64,000 nt of DNA from Bacillus cereus (GTDB lineage Bacteria > Bacillota > Bacilli > Bacillales > Bacillaceae_G). Position 1 is the stretch's first letter. Every line of letters begins with the position of its first letter. Shown here piece by piece: positions 17,655 through 26,244 of this stretch. The position numbers were made by a program, and so were the translations under genes. The DNA is taken from contig NZ_CP089518.1 of NCBI RefSeq assembly GCF_025917685.1, forward strand, positions 1,737,001-1,801,000, written 5' to 3'. The notes below the pieces were generated by a model. It saw only the letters and a list, made by a program, of their open reading frames with translations, had not been told where the DNA came from and did no database searches.

Positions 17655-17704
17655 TTCTTAAGTTGATGGGCATGGGATAGCACCACATGCCATCAACTTA
17701 AGAA
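17655..17704. mobile_element. Two IS231-like terminal repeats back to back around an 11-bp spacer
   Basis: TTCTTAAGTTGATGGGCATG (17655-17674) and CATGCCATCAACTTAAGAA (17686-17704) are inverted copies differing by one deleted C. They match, from memory, the terminal inverted repeats of IS231-type (IS4-family) elements. The 11-base spacer GGATAGCACCA has the size of an IS231 target duplication. The ends face outward from the spacer, as if two elements had abutted and both been lost. It lies in the 364-base gap after nheC; the remainder of the gap is AT-rich with no other feature. Confidence 0.55.
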
Positions 17705-17869
17705 CAGGAACTTACGCTTGAACATAATATCAAATTTAAATGAGCAAAGCTCTATTTCAAGTGAATAGAATCCACTCTTTAAGAATACATAAAATATATA
17801 CATACAAGCTTAGTCTGATTACTACATCATTAGTGAAAGTAGGATTCTATAGATTTTGGAGGAAGAAAT

Positions 17870-18820
17870 ATGCAAAAAAAGGTTCTCCTGTTTACAGATT
17901 TGGGGATTGATGATGCGTTTGCTATACTGTACACCTTTTTTCGTAAAGACATTCAACTTGTAGGAATTGTAGCCGATTATGGAAATGTATCAAGAGAAAA
18001 TGTATTAAGAAATATTAACTATTTGAAGTACATTGCGGGAAGGGAAGAGATACCTGTATTCCTTGGTGCTTCTGTACCGTTGACAGGTATAGTGATTCAG
18101 TATTTCCCTGAGGTACATGGAAAAGTCGGATTAGGGCCTATTATTCCCCCTGAAATTTCATATCCAGTTTATCCTTTAAATGATATTTATCAAATTATAG
18201 AATCAAATTTAGAAAATCTTACAATTATCAATTTAGGAAGACTTTCTTCGTTAGCTACGACTTTTGTATTGAATTTAGAAACAATGCGAAACGTAAGAGA
18301 ATGCGTTTGCATGGGGGGAGCTTTTTTCTATCCAGGTAACGTAACTGCTGTGGCTGAAGCTAACTTTTACTCAGACCCTTATGCAGCAAACTTAATTCTG
18401 CAGCATGCAAAGAACTTGACAATTATTCCTTTAAATGTGACTCAACATGCGATTGTTACACCCGAAATGGTCCAGCAAATCGATGCATTTCACCGGAATA
18501 CACAGGATCTTGCAGGACTCATCATCAAACCTATGTTAGACTATTATTATAAATTCTACTCCAAGTCTAATCCAGGTATAAGTGGAAGTCCTATGCATGA
18601 TTTTGTGACAGTGTGGTATTTGCTGAATCAAGAGGCTGTGGGCCTTTCAAGAGTACCTATTAAAGTAATTCCTGACCAAGGAGAAGGATTTGGTCAAAGT
18701 ATTGCAGATTTTCGTTTTACTACTAATCCAGGCTATAAAACGCATAATGTAGCTTTTCAGTTTGATTATGAAAAATTCAAGAAGGATATTATGGAAACGT
18801 TTTTAAAGAAGAGTGTGTAA
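17870..18820 (+). CDS. Inosine/uridine-preferring nucleoside hydrolase family protein
   Basis: Cleaves the N-glycosidic bond of nucleosides to free base and ribose. The calcium-binding N-terminal motif appears as FTDLGIDDAFA: the second, third and fourth acidic positions are kept, but the first Asp of the usual DxDxGxDD is Phe. The C-terminal SPMHDFVTVWY keeps the His and Asp of the active site. 316 residues is normal; TTGGAGGAAG precedes ATG 17870. It sits alone between two IS-like scars, 0.6 kb before deoR, and may have arrived with them. Substrate preference is not predictable. Confidence 0.85.
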   Translation: MQKKVLLFTDLGIDDAFAILYTFFRKDIQLVGIVADYGNVSRENVLRNINYLKYIAGREEIPVFLGASVPLTGIVIQYFPEVHGKVGLGPIIPPEISYPVYPLNDIYQIIESNLENLTIINLGRLSSLATTFVLNLETMRNVRECVCMGGAFFYPGNVTAVAEANFYSDPYAANLILQHAKNLTIIPLNVTQHAIVTPEMVQQIDAFHRNTQDLAGLIIKPMLDYYYKFYSKSNPGISGSPMHDFVTVWYLLNQEAVGLSRVPIKVIPDQGEGFGQSIADFRFTTNPGYKTHNVAFQFDYEKFKKDIMETFLKKSV

Positions 18821-18949
18821 CAGACTTTATTAATTTCAGATAATACGGATTATGTGAATGTAATGCCACTTCACTTAACGTACAGGAATTCGACTTTATT
18901 AGGTTAAATTTCGCTTAGCATATAAAACTTCCAAAATGTTGGCTGTATC

Positions 18950-19089
18950 CCATCACTATCAAGCTAACAAAACAAAGTAAAACACCCCACTAAAATGAAA
19001 AAATCCGCGAATTTCTCAAAGTAATTAACTGCAGTGAAAGAAAATTTTCATTTCGGGGTTACATTAAAACTTTAGCTTGATGGCCGTGG
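18950..19089. mobile_element. IS-end remnant or MITE-like 140-bp inverted-repeat element
   Basis: The left end CCATCACTATCAAGCTAA and the right end, read on the other strand, CCACGGCCATCAAGCTAA, share ATCAAGCTAA. Further in, CCCCACTAAAATGAAAA on the left answers CCCCGAAATGAAAA on the right. So about 45 bases from each end form an imperfect inverted repeat around a 30-base centre with no coding capacity. This looks like an insertion sequence reduced to its two ends. The remaining parts of the 18821-19413 gap show no gene. Confidence 0.55.
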
Positions 19090-19413
19090 ATTTCGCAATC
19101 AAAATGTGAATTTCATACGCTTAAGGAATTTCTTTGTTAAACGTACATTAAGGAAGTTCCATAAACGATATTTAATATTTGTTATTGAAGGGTTTTGTTA
19201 TCGTTACTATAAAAAGAATAAATATAAATCCATTTAACTGTTTCAAGATCATCTGTATCGAGTGTATGAAGCTGAAAAATAAAGTTTCATTGTAAAGACT
19301 AAATGGAATAGCAGTTCAGGTAGATAAAATTCGATAGTCGAAATTTCTTGCATAAAGCTGTATAATGCTTGTAACGAAAGGGAAATACAGGAAAGGATTT
19401 GTAATAAGTTACT

Positions 19414-20361
19414 ATGGATAAGGATAAACAACAATTAAGCGTTGAAGTTGCAAGATTATATTATCAATCAGATTATAGTCAGCAAGAAATTGCTAACAAA
19501 TTAAATATCTCAAGACCGACGATCTCTAGATTATTAAAGTACGCAAAAGAAAAAGGATTTGTTCAAATTAGTATAGCTGATCCATTTGCTGATTTAGATA
19601 ACGTTGGGAATTTACTTAAAGAAAAGTACAACTTGTTAGAGGCACATGTTGTGTTTTCTCCAGTACCAGAATATGCAACGATTACGGAGTATATTAGTAA
19701 GTATGCTGCTGAGTATATGGAAAAGACAGTGAAAAACGGTGATATCGTTGGTGTAAGCTGGGGAATGACGATGTATGAAATCGCCAGAAAAATCGTACCT
19801 CAACATGTAAAAGGGGTAGAGGTTGTCCAATTAAAAGGTGGCATTAGTCACTCAAGTGTAAATACATATGCAAATGAGACCATCGCTTTATTTGCAGAGG
19901 CTTTTCAAACGACACCAAGAAATCTACCACTTCCAGTTATATTTGATAATGCGGTGACAAAAGAATTAGTAGAGCAAGATCGACATATTCATCACATTAT
20001 TGAAATGGGGAAACAAGCAAATGTTGCGATTTTCACTGTTGGTACAGTGCGTGATGAAGCGTTATTATTCCGATTAGGATATTTAGATAAGGATGAAACG
20101 AACATTTTGAAAAAACAAGCTGTCGGTGACATTTGTTCACGTTTCTTTGATGGAGACGGAAATATTAGTAGCGAAGAAATTAATAAGCGTACAATTGGAA
20201 TTGAGTTAGAGGAACTTAAATTAAAGAAACGTTCTATTTTAGTTGCAGGTGGCAATAGAAAAATAAAAGCAATTGATGGTGCGTTACGCGGTGGGTATGC
20301 AAATGTATTAATTATCGATCAGCATACAGCAAAAGAATTGTTACATTATCAAAAAGGTTAG
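19414..20361 (+). CDS. deoR: Deoxyribonucleoside regulator (SorC/DeoR-type repressor)
   Basis: Transcriptional regulator of the SorC family: an N-terminal helix-turn-helix (YSQQEIANKLNISRPTISRL, residues about 18-40) followed by a sugar-phosphate-binding domain (GDIVGVSWGMTMYEIA, VQLKGGISHSS). It should repress the deoC-nupC-pdp-cdd genes just downstream and be released by deoxyribose 5-phosphate, as in Bacillus subtilis. 315 residues, near the usual 313. The ribosome site before ATG 19414 is weak. It is separated from deoC by a terminator and a leftward gene, so it has its own transcript. Confidence 0.9.
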   Translation: MDKDKQQLSVEVARLYYQSDYSQQEIANKLNISRPTISRLLKYAKEKGFVQISIADPFADLDNVGNLLKEKYNLLEAHVVFSPVPEYATITEYISKYAAEYMEKTVKNGDIVGVSWGMTMYEIARKIVPQHVKGVEVVQLKGGISHSSVNTYANETIALFAEAFQTTPRNLPLPVIFDNAVTKELVEQDRHIHHIIEMGKQANVAIFTVGTVRDEALLFRLGYLDKDETNILKKQAVGDICSRFFDGDGNISSEEINKRTIGIELEELKLKKRSILVAGGNRKIKAIDGALRGGYANVLIIDQHTAKELLHYQKG

Positions 20362-20365
20362 AAAT

Positions 20366-20410
20366 AAAAGGTTTTCTCAAAATATTAATTTTGAGAAAGC
20401 CTTTTATTTT
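20366..20410. terminator. Bidirectional terminator between deoR and the leftward small gene
   Basis: AAAAGGTTTTCTCAAAAT pairs with ATTTTGAGAAAGCCTTTT, with T-rich flanks on both strands. Confidence 0.8.
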
Positions 20411-20781
20411 TAGTATGAATAAATCAATGTGTAGTACCTTGTAAAGTATTTGTAAGGAACGCTCTTTGATTGATCTCCTTTTTCAAAAATTAGTGAATTA
20501 GCCATAATATCTCTATCTACAAAAGTCCATCCATCTTGCTCCATCATATCGATAAAAGGTTCCATTTTTCCACGCTTTACTAAGTAGGGGTATTGATTAT
20601 CTATCGGTTCTACTTCCACCATTTCTTTGTCTTGAATAACCATCTTAGACATAGCCAAAGCAAATGGAATGGGGTTTCCTTCTTGGAAAATAACATCCCT
20701 TTTATAAAAAATAAATATGGATAGTGAGGTGCATACTAGCAATGTGAATATAAAGAATTTTGACTTAAACAATTGGTTCAC
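20410..20781 (-). CDS. Small membrane-anchored protein of unknown function
   Basis: About 120 residues with one N-terminal membrane segment (FFIFTLLVCTSLSIFIFY) and an extracellular-facing body ending YYTLIYSY. The body has the block MEQDGWTFVDRDIMANSLIF, which is unfamiliar to me. GTG at 20781 is only two bases from AAAGGATGTGAACC, which resembles an extended anti-16S match; TTG at 20772, five bases beyond it, may be the true start. It lies against the grain between deoR and deoC with its own terminator. Nothing ties it to nucleoside use. Confidence 0.7.
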   Translation of the reverse strand: MNQLFKSKFFIFTLLVCTSLSIFIFYKRDVIFQEGNPIPFALAMSKMVIQDKEMVEVEPIDNQYPYLVKRGKMEPFIDMMEQDGWTFVDRDIMANSLIFEKGDQSKSVPYKYFTRYYTLIYSY

Positions 20782-20867
20782 ATCCTTTATTTACAAGCTT
20801 ATACTACTTTCAATGTATTACAAGAAATTCCCTTCTGAAAAAGAATGAACAGAATTTCAAAAGTGTA

Positions 20868-20896
20868 TTTACATTTGTTCAACTAAGAGTTAGAAT
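20868..20896 (+). promoter_or_regulatory. Sigma-A promoter of the deoC operon with possible DeoR half-sites
   Basis: TTTACA (20868-20873), 17 bases, TAGAAT (20891-20896). TGTTCA inside the spacer (20876-20881) mirrors TGAACA at 20846-20851, a 30-base separated inverted pair that could be the DeoR operator. Confidence 0.7.
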
Positions 20897-20928
20897 GAAG
20901 TTGTTAAAAGATATGAGGAGTGAAGATA

Positions 20929-21600
20929 ATGAATATTGCAAAGTTAATTGACCATACAATTTTAAAAGCTAATACTACAAAAGAAGATGTTATGAAAGTA
21001 ATCGAAGAAGCAAAGGAATATAAATTCGCTTCTGTTTGTATTAATCCTACATGGGTGAAGCTAGCTGCTGAAGAATTAGCTGGACATGATGTAGACGTTT
21101 GTACTGTAATCGGTTTCCCATTAGGAGCAAGCACTACTGAAACAAAAGCATTCGAAACAAAAGATGCTATCGCAAAAGGTGCAACTGAAGTTGATATGGT
21201 AATCAACGTAGGTGCTTTAAAAGATGGCGACAATGAGTTCGTTGAAAAAGACATTTATGAAGTAGTACAAGCAGCAAAAGGAAAAGCTCTTGTAAAAGTT
21301 ATTATTGAAACTTGCCTATTAACAGACGAAGAAAAAGTACGTGCTTGTGAATTATCAGTAAAAGCTGGCGCTGATTTCGTAAAAACTTCAACTGGATTCT
21401 CAACTGGCGGAGCAACTGCTGAAGACATCGCATTAATGCGTAAAACAGTAGGACCAAACGTTGGTGTAAAAGCATCTGGCGGCGTTCGTACACGTGAAGA
21501 TGCAGACAAAATGGTAGCGGCTGGAGCTTCTCGCGTTGGAGCAAGTGCTAGTGTTGCAATCGTATTAAACGATGCAAAAGGTGCTACAGATAACTACTAA
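20929..21600 (+). CDS. deoC: Deoxyribose-phosphate aldolase
   Basis: Splits 2-deoxyribose 5-phosphate to acetaldehyde and glyceraldehyde 3-phosphate, the last step of deoxyribonucleoside catabolism. The Schiff-base lysine lies in [15 protein letters not shown], and KASGGVRT is the phosphate-site lysine region. ATG 20929 gives 223 residues, the normal length, with GAGGAGTG nine bases upstream; GTG 20920 is in frame but inside the ribosome site. First gene of deoC-nupC-pdp-cdd, followed by a perfect hairpin. Confidence 0.96.
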   Translation: MNIAKLIDHTILKANTTKEDVMKVIEEAKEYKFASVCINPTWVKLAAEELAGHDVDVCTVIGFPLGASTTETKAFETKDAIAKGATEVDMVINVGALKDGDNEFVEKDIYEVVQAAKGKALVKVIIETCLLTDEEKVRACELSVKAGADFVKTSTGFSTGGATAEDIALMRKTVGPNVGVKASGGVRTREDADKMVAAGASRVGASASVAIVLNDAKGATDNY

Positions 21601-21614
21601 TTAATAAAGTGTGA

Positions 21615-21654
21615 AAAGCAATAGATACACAAAGTATAGTGTATCTATTGCTTT
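21615..21654 (+). other. Intercistronic hairpin between deoC and nupC
   Basis: A 16-base perfect stem AAAGCAATAGATACAC / GTGTATCTATTGCTTT with an 8-base loop but no T-tail. It could stabilise the deoC message or weakly attenuate read-through into nupC. Confidence 0.7.
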
Positions 21655-21668
21655 AACAATTGAAAATA

Positions 21669-21684
21669 ATGTAAGCGGATACGA
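21669..21684 (+). promoter_or_regulatory. Candidate CcpA cre site before nupC
   Basis: ATGTAAGCGGATACGA matches the cre consensus WTGNNARCGNWWWCAW at all but one position. It overlaps the leader 18-33 bases before the nupC start, where CcpA could act as a roadblock under glucose repression. Confidence 0.6.
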
Positions 21685-21701
21685 ATGGGAGGAGACGGCT
21701 T

Positions 21702-22883
21702 ATGAAATACTTAATAGGTGTTTTTGGCCTCGTATTGATTTTAGGTATCGCATGGCTTGCTAGTAATAATAGAAAAAAAGTCAAATATCGCCCAATCATA
21801 ACGATGGTTATATTACAATTCATTTTGGGATTTTTATTATTAAATACAAGCGTAGGGAATATATTAATTAGCGGAATAGCAGATGGTTTTGGAGAATTAT
21901 TAAAATATGCCGCTGATGGTGTGAATTTCGTATTTGGTGGATTAGTAAATCAAAAAGAGTTTTCATTCTTTTTAAGTGTATTAATGCCAATCGTATTTAT
22001 ATCAGCTTTAATAGGTATTTTGCAACATATTAAAGTATTACCTATTATTGTGAAATCTATCGGTCTAGCATTAAGTAAAGTAAATGGAATGGGGAAACTA
22101 GAATCATATAACGCGGTAGCTTCTGCGATTTTAGGACAATCTGAAGTGTTTATTTCAGTTAAGAAACAACTAGGATTATTGCCAGAGAAAAGAATGTATA
22201 CATTATGTGCATCTGCAATGTCTACAGTTTCTATGTCTATCGTTGGATCATACATGGTGTTGTTAAAACCTCAATATGTTGTAACCGCTTTAGTTCTGAA
22301 CTTATTCGGCGGATTCATCATTGCTTCTATCATTAATCCGTATGAAGTTACAGAAGAAGAGGATATGTTAGAAGTACAAGAAGAAGAAAAAAAGACATTC
22401 TTTGAAGTATTAGGGGAATACATTATAGATGGATTTAAAGTTGCGATTACAGTAGCAGCTATGTTAATTGGTTTCGTTGCTCTTATCGCATTCATTAATG
22501 CAGTATTTAAGGGTGTAATCGGTATTTCATTCCAAGAAATTCTCGGTTATGTATTTGCACCATTTGCATTTATTATGGGTGTGCCTTGGCATGAAGCAGT
22601 TAACGCAGGTAATATTATGGCGACAAAATTAGTATCAAATGAATTTGTTGCGATGACAGATTTAGCACAAGGAAACTTTAATTTCTCAGATAGAACGACA
22701 GCGATTATATCTGTATTCTTAGTATCATTTGCAAATTTCTCTTCAATTGGAATTATTGCTGGAGCAGTTAAGAGCTTAAATGAAAAACAAGGGAATGTAG
22801 TCGCAAGATTTGGTTTGAAATTACTTTTCGGTGCAACGTTAGTAAGTTTCTTATCAGCAACAATCGTGGGCTTATTATTTTAA
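21702..22883 (+). CDS. nupC: Concentrative nucleoside transporter (pyrimidine nucleosides)
   Basis: Membrane symporter of the CNT family that imports nucleosides with protons or sodium. Typical blocks: [32 protein letters not shown], and near the end [12 protein letters not shown] and [15 protein letters not shown]. 393 residues with about ten membrane segments, equal to Bacillus subtilis NupC. GGGAGGAG precedes ATG 21702. Lies 100 bases after deoC and 36 before pdp, so it supplies substrate for the phosphorylase next to it. A second CNT paralogue lies at 45042-46235. Confidence 0.95.
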   Translation: MKYLIGVFGLVLILGIAWLASNNRKKVKYRPIITMVILQFILGFLLLNTSVGNILISGIADGFGELLKYAADGVNFVFGGLVNQKEFSFFLSVLMPIVFISALIGILQHIKVLPIIVKSIGLALSKVNGMGKLESYNAVASAILGQSEVFISVKKQLGLLPEKRMYTLCASAMSTVSMSIVGSYMVLLKPQYVVTALVLNLFGGFIIASIINPYEVTEEEDMLEVQEEEKKTFFEVLGEYIIDGFKVAITVAAMLIGFVALIAFINAVFKGVIGISFQEILGYVFAPFAFIMGVPWHEAVNAGNIMATKLVSNEFVAMTDLAQGNFNFSDRTTAIISVFLVSFANFSSIGIIAGAVKSLNEKQGNVVARFGLKLLFGATLVSFLSATIVGLLF

Positions 22884-22919
22884 TAGATTCATATAATATA
22901 AAAAGGAATGGTGATTGTA

Positions 22920-24221
22920 ATGAGAATGGTAGATATTATTGCGAAAAAACGTGACGGCAAAGAATTAACGACTGAAGAAATTAAATTCTTTATTAATGGA
23001 TATACAGACGGAAGTATTCCTGATTATCAAGTGAGTGCACTTGCAATGGCAATCTTTTTTAAAGATATGACAGATCGTGAGCGTGCAGATTTAACGATGG
23101 CAATGGTGGAGTCTGGAGAAACGATCGACTTATCAGCAATTGAAGGAATTAAAGTAGACAAACATTCAACTGGCGGTGTTGGTGATACAACTACATTAGT
23201 ATTAGGACCATTAGTAGCTGCTTTAGACGTACCAGTAGCAAAAATGTCTGGTCGTGGTTTAGGACATACGGGCGGAACAATTGATAAATTAGAAGCGGTA
23301 GAAGGATTCCACGTTGAAATCACGAAAGAGCAGTTCATTGATATTGTAAACCGTGACAAAGTAGCTGTTATTGGACAAACAGGAAACTTAACACCTGCAG
23401 ATAAAAAGATTTATGCATTACGCGATGTAACAGGAACGGTTAACTCAATTCCTTTAATCGCAAGTTCAATTATGAGTAAAAAAATCGCAGCTGGTGCTGA
23501 TGCAATCGTACTTGATGTAAAAACAGGTGCTGGCGCATTTATGAAAACAGAAGAAGATGCAAAAGAATTAGCGCATGCAATGGTACGTATCGGAAATAAT
23601 GTAGGACGTCAAACTATGGCTGTTATTTCAGATATGTCACAACCACTTGGTTTTGCAATTGGTAATGCTTTAGAAGTGAAAGAAGCGATTGATACGTTAA
23701 AAGGTGAAGGTCCAGAAGATTTAACAGAATTAGTACTTGTATTAGGAAGTCAAATGGTTGTACTTGCGAAAAAAGCAAATACATTAGAAGAAGCTCGTAA
23801 AATGTTAATTGAAGTTATGAAAAATGGGAAAGCAACTGAGAAATTTAAAGAGTTCTTAAGCAATCAAGGTGGAGACAGCTCAATTGTAGATAATCCAGAA
23901 AAAATGCCACAAGCGAAGTATGTAATTGATGTACCTGCTAAAACTTCAGGTGTTATTTCAAACATTGTTGCAGATGAAATCGGTATCGCTGCGATGTTAC
24001 TTGGTGCAGGCCGTGCAACGAAGGAAGATGAAATCGATTTAGCTGTAGGTTTAATGTTACGTAAAAAAGTTGGCGATACAGTAAAAGAAGGCGAGCCATT
24101 CGTAACGATTTATGCAAATCGCGAAAATGTAGAAGATGTAAAAGTAAAAATTTATGAGAACATTTCTATCGCTGAAACAGCAGTGGCTCCTAAATTAGTT
24201 CATACAGTTATTACTGACTAA
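22920..24221 (+). CDS. pdp: Pyrimidine-nucleoside phosphorylase
   Basis: Phosphorolyses thymidine, uridine and deoxyuridine to base and (deoxy)ribose 1-phosphate. The family signature [18 protein letters not shown] is present, with [12 protein letters not shown] for phosphate binding. ATG 22920 (MRMVDII) is chosen by comparison with the 433-residue Bacillus subtilis enzyme; ATG 22908 would lie too near AAAAGGAATGG. Third gene of the deo operon, 33 bases before cdd. Confidence 0.96.
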   Translation: MRMVDIIAKKRDGKELTTEEIKFFINGYTDGSIPDYQVSALAMAIFFKDMTDRERADLTMAMVESGETIDLSAIEGIKVDKHSTGGVGDTTTLVLGPLVAALDVPVAKMSGRGLGHTGGTIDKLEAVEGFHVEITKEQFIDIVNRDKVAVIGQTGNLTPADKKIYALRDVTGTVNSIPLIASSIMSKKIAAGADAIVLDVKTGAGAFMKTEEDAKELAHAMVRIGNNVGRQTMAVISDMSQPLGFAIGNALEVKEAIDTLKGEGPEDLTELVLVLGSQMVVLAKKANTLEEARKMLIEVMKNGKATEKFKEFLSNQGGDSSIVDNPEKMPQAKYVIDVPAKTSGVISNIVADEIGIAAMLLGAGRATKEDEIDLAVGLMLRKKVGDTVKEGEPFVTIYANRENVEDVKVKIYENISIAETAVAPKLVHTVITD

Positions 24222-24242
24222 TCATCATTACATTTACTTTGA

Positions 24243-24650
<408 letters not shown>

Positions 24651-24652
24651 GT

Positions 24653-24694
24653 AAAAGCCATTCCACAAGGAAAAGTTGTGGAATGGCTTTTTTG
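24653..24694 (+). terminator. Terminator of the deoC-nupC-pdp-cdd operon
   Basis: AAAAGCCATTCCACAA pairs with TTGTGGAATGGCTTTT, followed by a T run. Confidence 0.9.
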
Positions 24695-24814
24695 TTTTTA
24701 AAAAATAGAATGTAACATTCTGTTCATATTCCGTTCATAAACATTCCGTAAAATAATTGCAGCGGATATGGAAAACGACGATATGAATTGTCGTTCTACA
24801 GCAGGAGGAATATA

Positions 24815-25210
24815 ATGAAGAAATTATATAATGCAGCATTCATGTACTTAATTATTGGTTTATTATCAGGTGTATTTGCAAGAGAGTATACAAAAGCACA
24901 AGGAATTAAAGGATCTACTATGTTACAGCTAGTGCATACGCATGTATTAGTATTAGGGTTCATATTCTTTTTGGTTGCATTAGCTTTGTTTAAAGTGTTT
25001 CATGTACAAGAAACAAAAAGCTTTCACGTATGGTTTATTGTTTATAATGCAGGATTAATTTTTACTATCGCTACAATGGTATTTAGAGGTCTTCTACAAG
25101 TAAACGGAACAGACTTTAACGGTTTAAGCCATATGGCTGGATTAGCTCATGTCATTATTAGTGTCGGGCTTGTTTGGTTTATGATTTTGCTAAAAAAGTC
25201 TTTTAAATAG
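24815..25210 (+). CDS. Small four-helix membrane protein (DUF2871 type)
   Basis: A 131-residue membrane protein with four hydrophobic segments and histidines in or near them (LVHTHVLVLGF, SHMAGLAHVII). The layout fits the DUF2871 family as I recall it; function unknown. ATG 24815 is taken from GCAGGAGGAA eight bases before. It lies 15 bases before the ccdC-like gene and is probably co-transcribed. The paired histidines inside membrane segments hint at haem or metal binding, as in cytochrome-oxidase-like helices, but that is inference. Confidence 0.78.
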   Translation: MKKLYNAAFMYLIIGLLSGVFAREYTKAQGIKGSTMLQLVHTHVLVLGFIFFLVALALFKVFHVQETKSFHVWFIVYNAGLIFTIATMVFRGLLQVNGTDFNGLSHMAGLAHVIISVGLVWFMILLKKSFK

Positions 25211-25225
25211 ATAGGAGTGGAGAAT

Positions 25226-25708
25226 ATGAGTTTAGCACTTTTATCAAGTATCGTAGCAGTTTGTATGGCTGTTGGAGTGATGTTTCTTCGCTTTAAGTCA
25301 GCGAAAAAACCGGTAACGAAAAAGAAAATTATATTACCGCCAATCTTTATGAGTACTGGCGCATCGATGTACTTCTTACCAGAGTTTCGGTTAACATCGT
25401 TAGAAATAGTAGAGGCAATTAGCGTAGGACTTATTTTCTCTATATTTCTTATTAAAACATCTAAGTTCGAAATAAAGGGCGAAGATATATATATGAAACC
25501 GTCAAAAGCGTTCATATTTATTTTAGTAGGCTTATTAGCTGTACGGGTAGCATTAAAATCATATTTAAGTCAATCGATTGATTTGGCGCAATTAAGCGGG
25601 ATGTTTTTCTTACTTGCTTTTGCGATGATCGTATCGTGGAGAATTGCTATGTATCGCTCGTATACTAAATTAGAAAAGACAATAAAAAGAGCTGGAATTT
25701 CTATATAG
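25226..25708 (+). CDS. ccdC: CcdC-like membrane protein
   Basis: 160 residues with about four to five membrane segments; KKPVTKKKIILPPIFMSTG, then MYFLPEFR, and later KTSKFEIKGEDIYMKPSKAF are typical of the CcdC family (cytochrome c biogenesis-linked in name, function unproven). ATG 25226 gives the usual 160 residues, with TAGGAGTGG eight bases upstream; GTG 25217 lies within that site. Follows the DUF2871 gene closely. The terminator begins inside its last codons. Confidence 0.75.
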   Translation: MSLALLSSIVAVCMAVGVMFLRFKSAKKPVTKKKIILPPIFMSTGASMYFLPEFRLTSLEIVEAISVGLIFSIFLIKTSKFEIKGEDIYMKPSKAFIFILVGLLAVRVALKSYLSQSIDLAQLSGMFFLLAFAMIVSWRIAMYRSYTKLEKTIKRAGISI

Positions 25709-25727
25709 GAATTTCAGCTCTTTTTAT
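25687..25727 (+). terminator. Terminator overlapping the 3' end of the ccdC-like gene
   Basis: AAAGAGCTGGAATTT pairs with AATTTCAGCTCTTT; the left arm encodes the last residues before the TAG stop. Confidence 0.85.
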
Positions 25728-25758
25728 GTTTTATACGATTGTTTTTTTAGCCTTGATT

Positions 25759-25989
25759 TCATTTGCTTAATTTTAAACGTATTTGAGCATCTTGTAATGC
25801 GACTGGTGTAACGTTAAGACCATTTTGATCAACGATTTTTGTGTTTAATAAAATGGAATCTAAGCTTCCACGAAATGTTTTTGTATAGTTTTGACGCAAC
25901 ATTTGTTGTTCTTGTTTTTCATCAACTGTTAATCCAGATGCTTTTTCTTTTTTTGATAATTCGTTAATACGGAATAAAATGTTTTGCAT
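25759..25989 (-). CDS. UPF0291 (DUF896) family protein
   Basis: 76-residue helical protein with the family pattern RINELSKKEKASGLTVDEK then EQQMLRQNYTKTFRGS. Bacillus subtilis YnzC, in an SOS-linked locus, belongs to this family; the biochemical role is unknown. ATG 25989 is chosen because AAGAGGTGA lies six bases before it; GTG 25998 would be within the site. Its promoter has a palindrome just downstream of the -10 (26014-26034), which suggests specific repression, but the sequence is not an obvious LexA box. Confidence 0.85.
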   Translation of the reverse strand: MQNILFRINELSKKEKASGLTVDEKQEQQMLRQNYTKTFRGSLDSILLNTKIVDQNGLNVTPVALQDAQIRLKLSK

Positions 25990-26013
25990 TTTGTTCACCT
26001 CTTATTTTAATTT

Positions 26014-26034
26014 AAATTAGTTACTTACTAATTT
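26014..26034. promoter_or_regulatory. Palindromic operator candidate for the UPF0291 gene
   Basis: AAATTAGT and ACTAATTT form perfect 8-base arms around five bases, placed at about +7 to +27 from the probable start point. Regulator unknown. Confidence 0.5.
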
Positions 26035-26040
26035 ATAGTT

Positions 26041-26069
26041 ATTTTATCCTATCTTTTAGAAGATGTCAA
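26041..26069 (-). promoter_or_regulatory. Sigma-A promoter of the UPF0291 gene
   Basis: On the minus strand TTGACA (26069-26064), 17 bases, TAAAAT (26046-26041): close to consensus. Confidence 0.75.
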
Positions 26070-26159
26070 TGCTCCTAAAAAATAACTGAACAACATAGGT
26101 AAAGGAATAGTTTATACATATGATAATGGAGGTTTAACTTTTTATATGAATACTATTAA

Positions 26160-26188
26160 TTGACGAAAAATTATAACAATAATAAAAT
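26160..26188 (+). promoter_or_regulatory. Sigma-A promoter of pepP
   Basis: TTGACG (26160-26165), 17 bases, TAAAAT (26183-26188), about 50 bases before the gene start. Confidence 0.65.
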
Positions 26189-26244
26189 GAATAACAGAGG
26201 ATAATTATCTTTAAAAACATACATAGAACACTAGGGGGATTATT

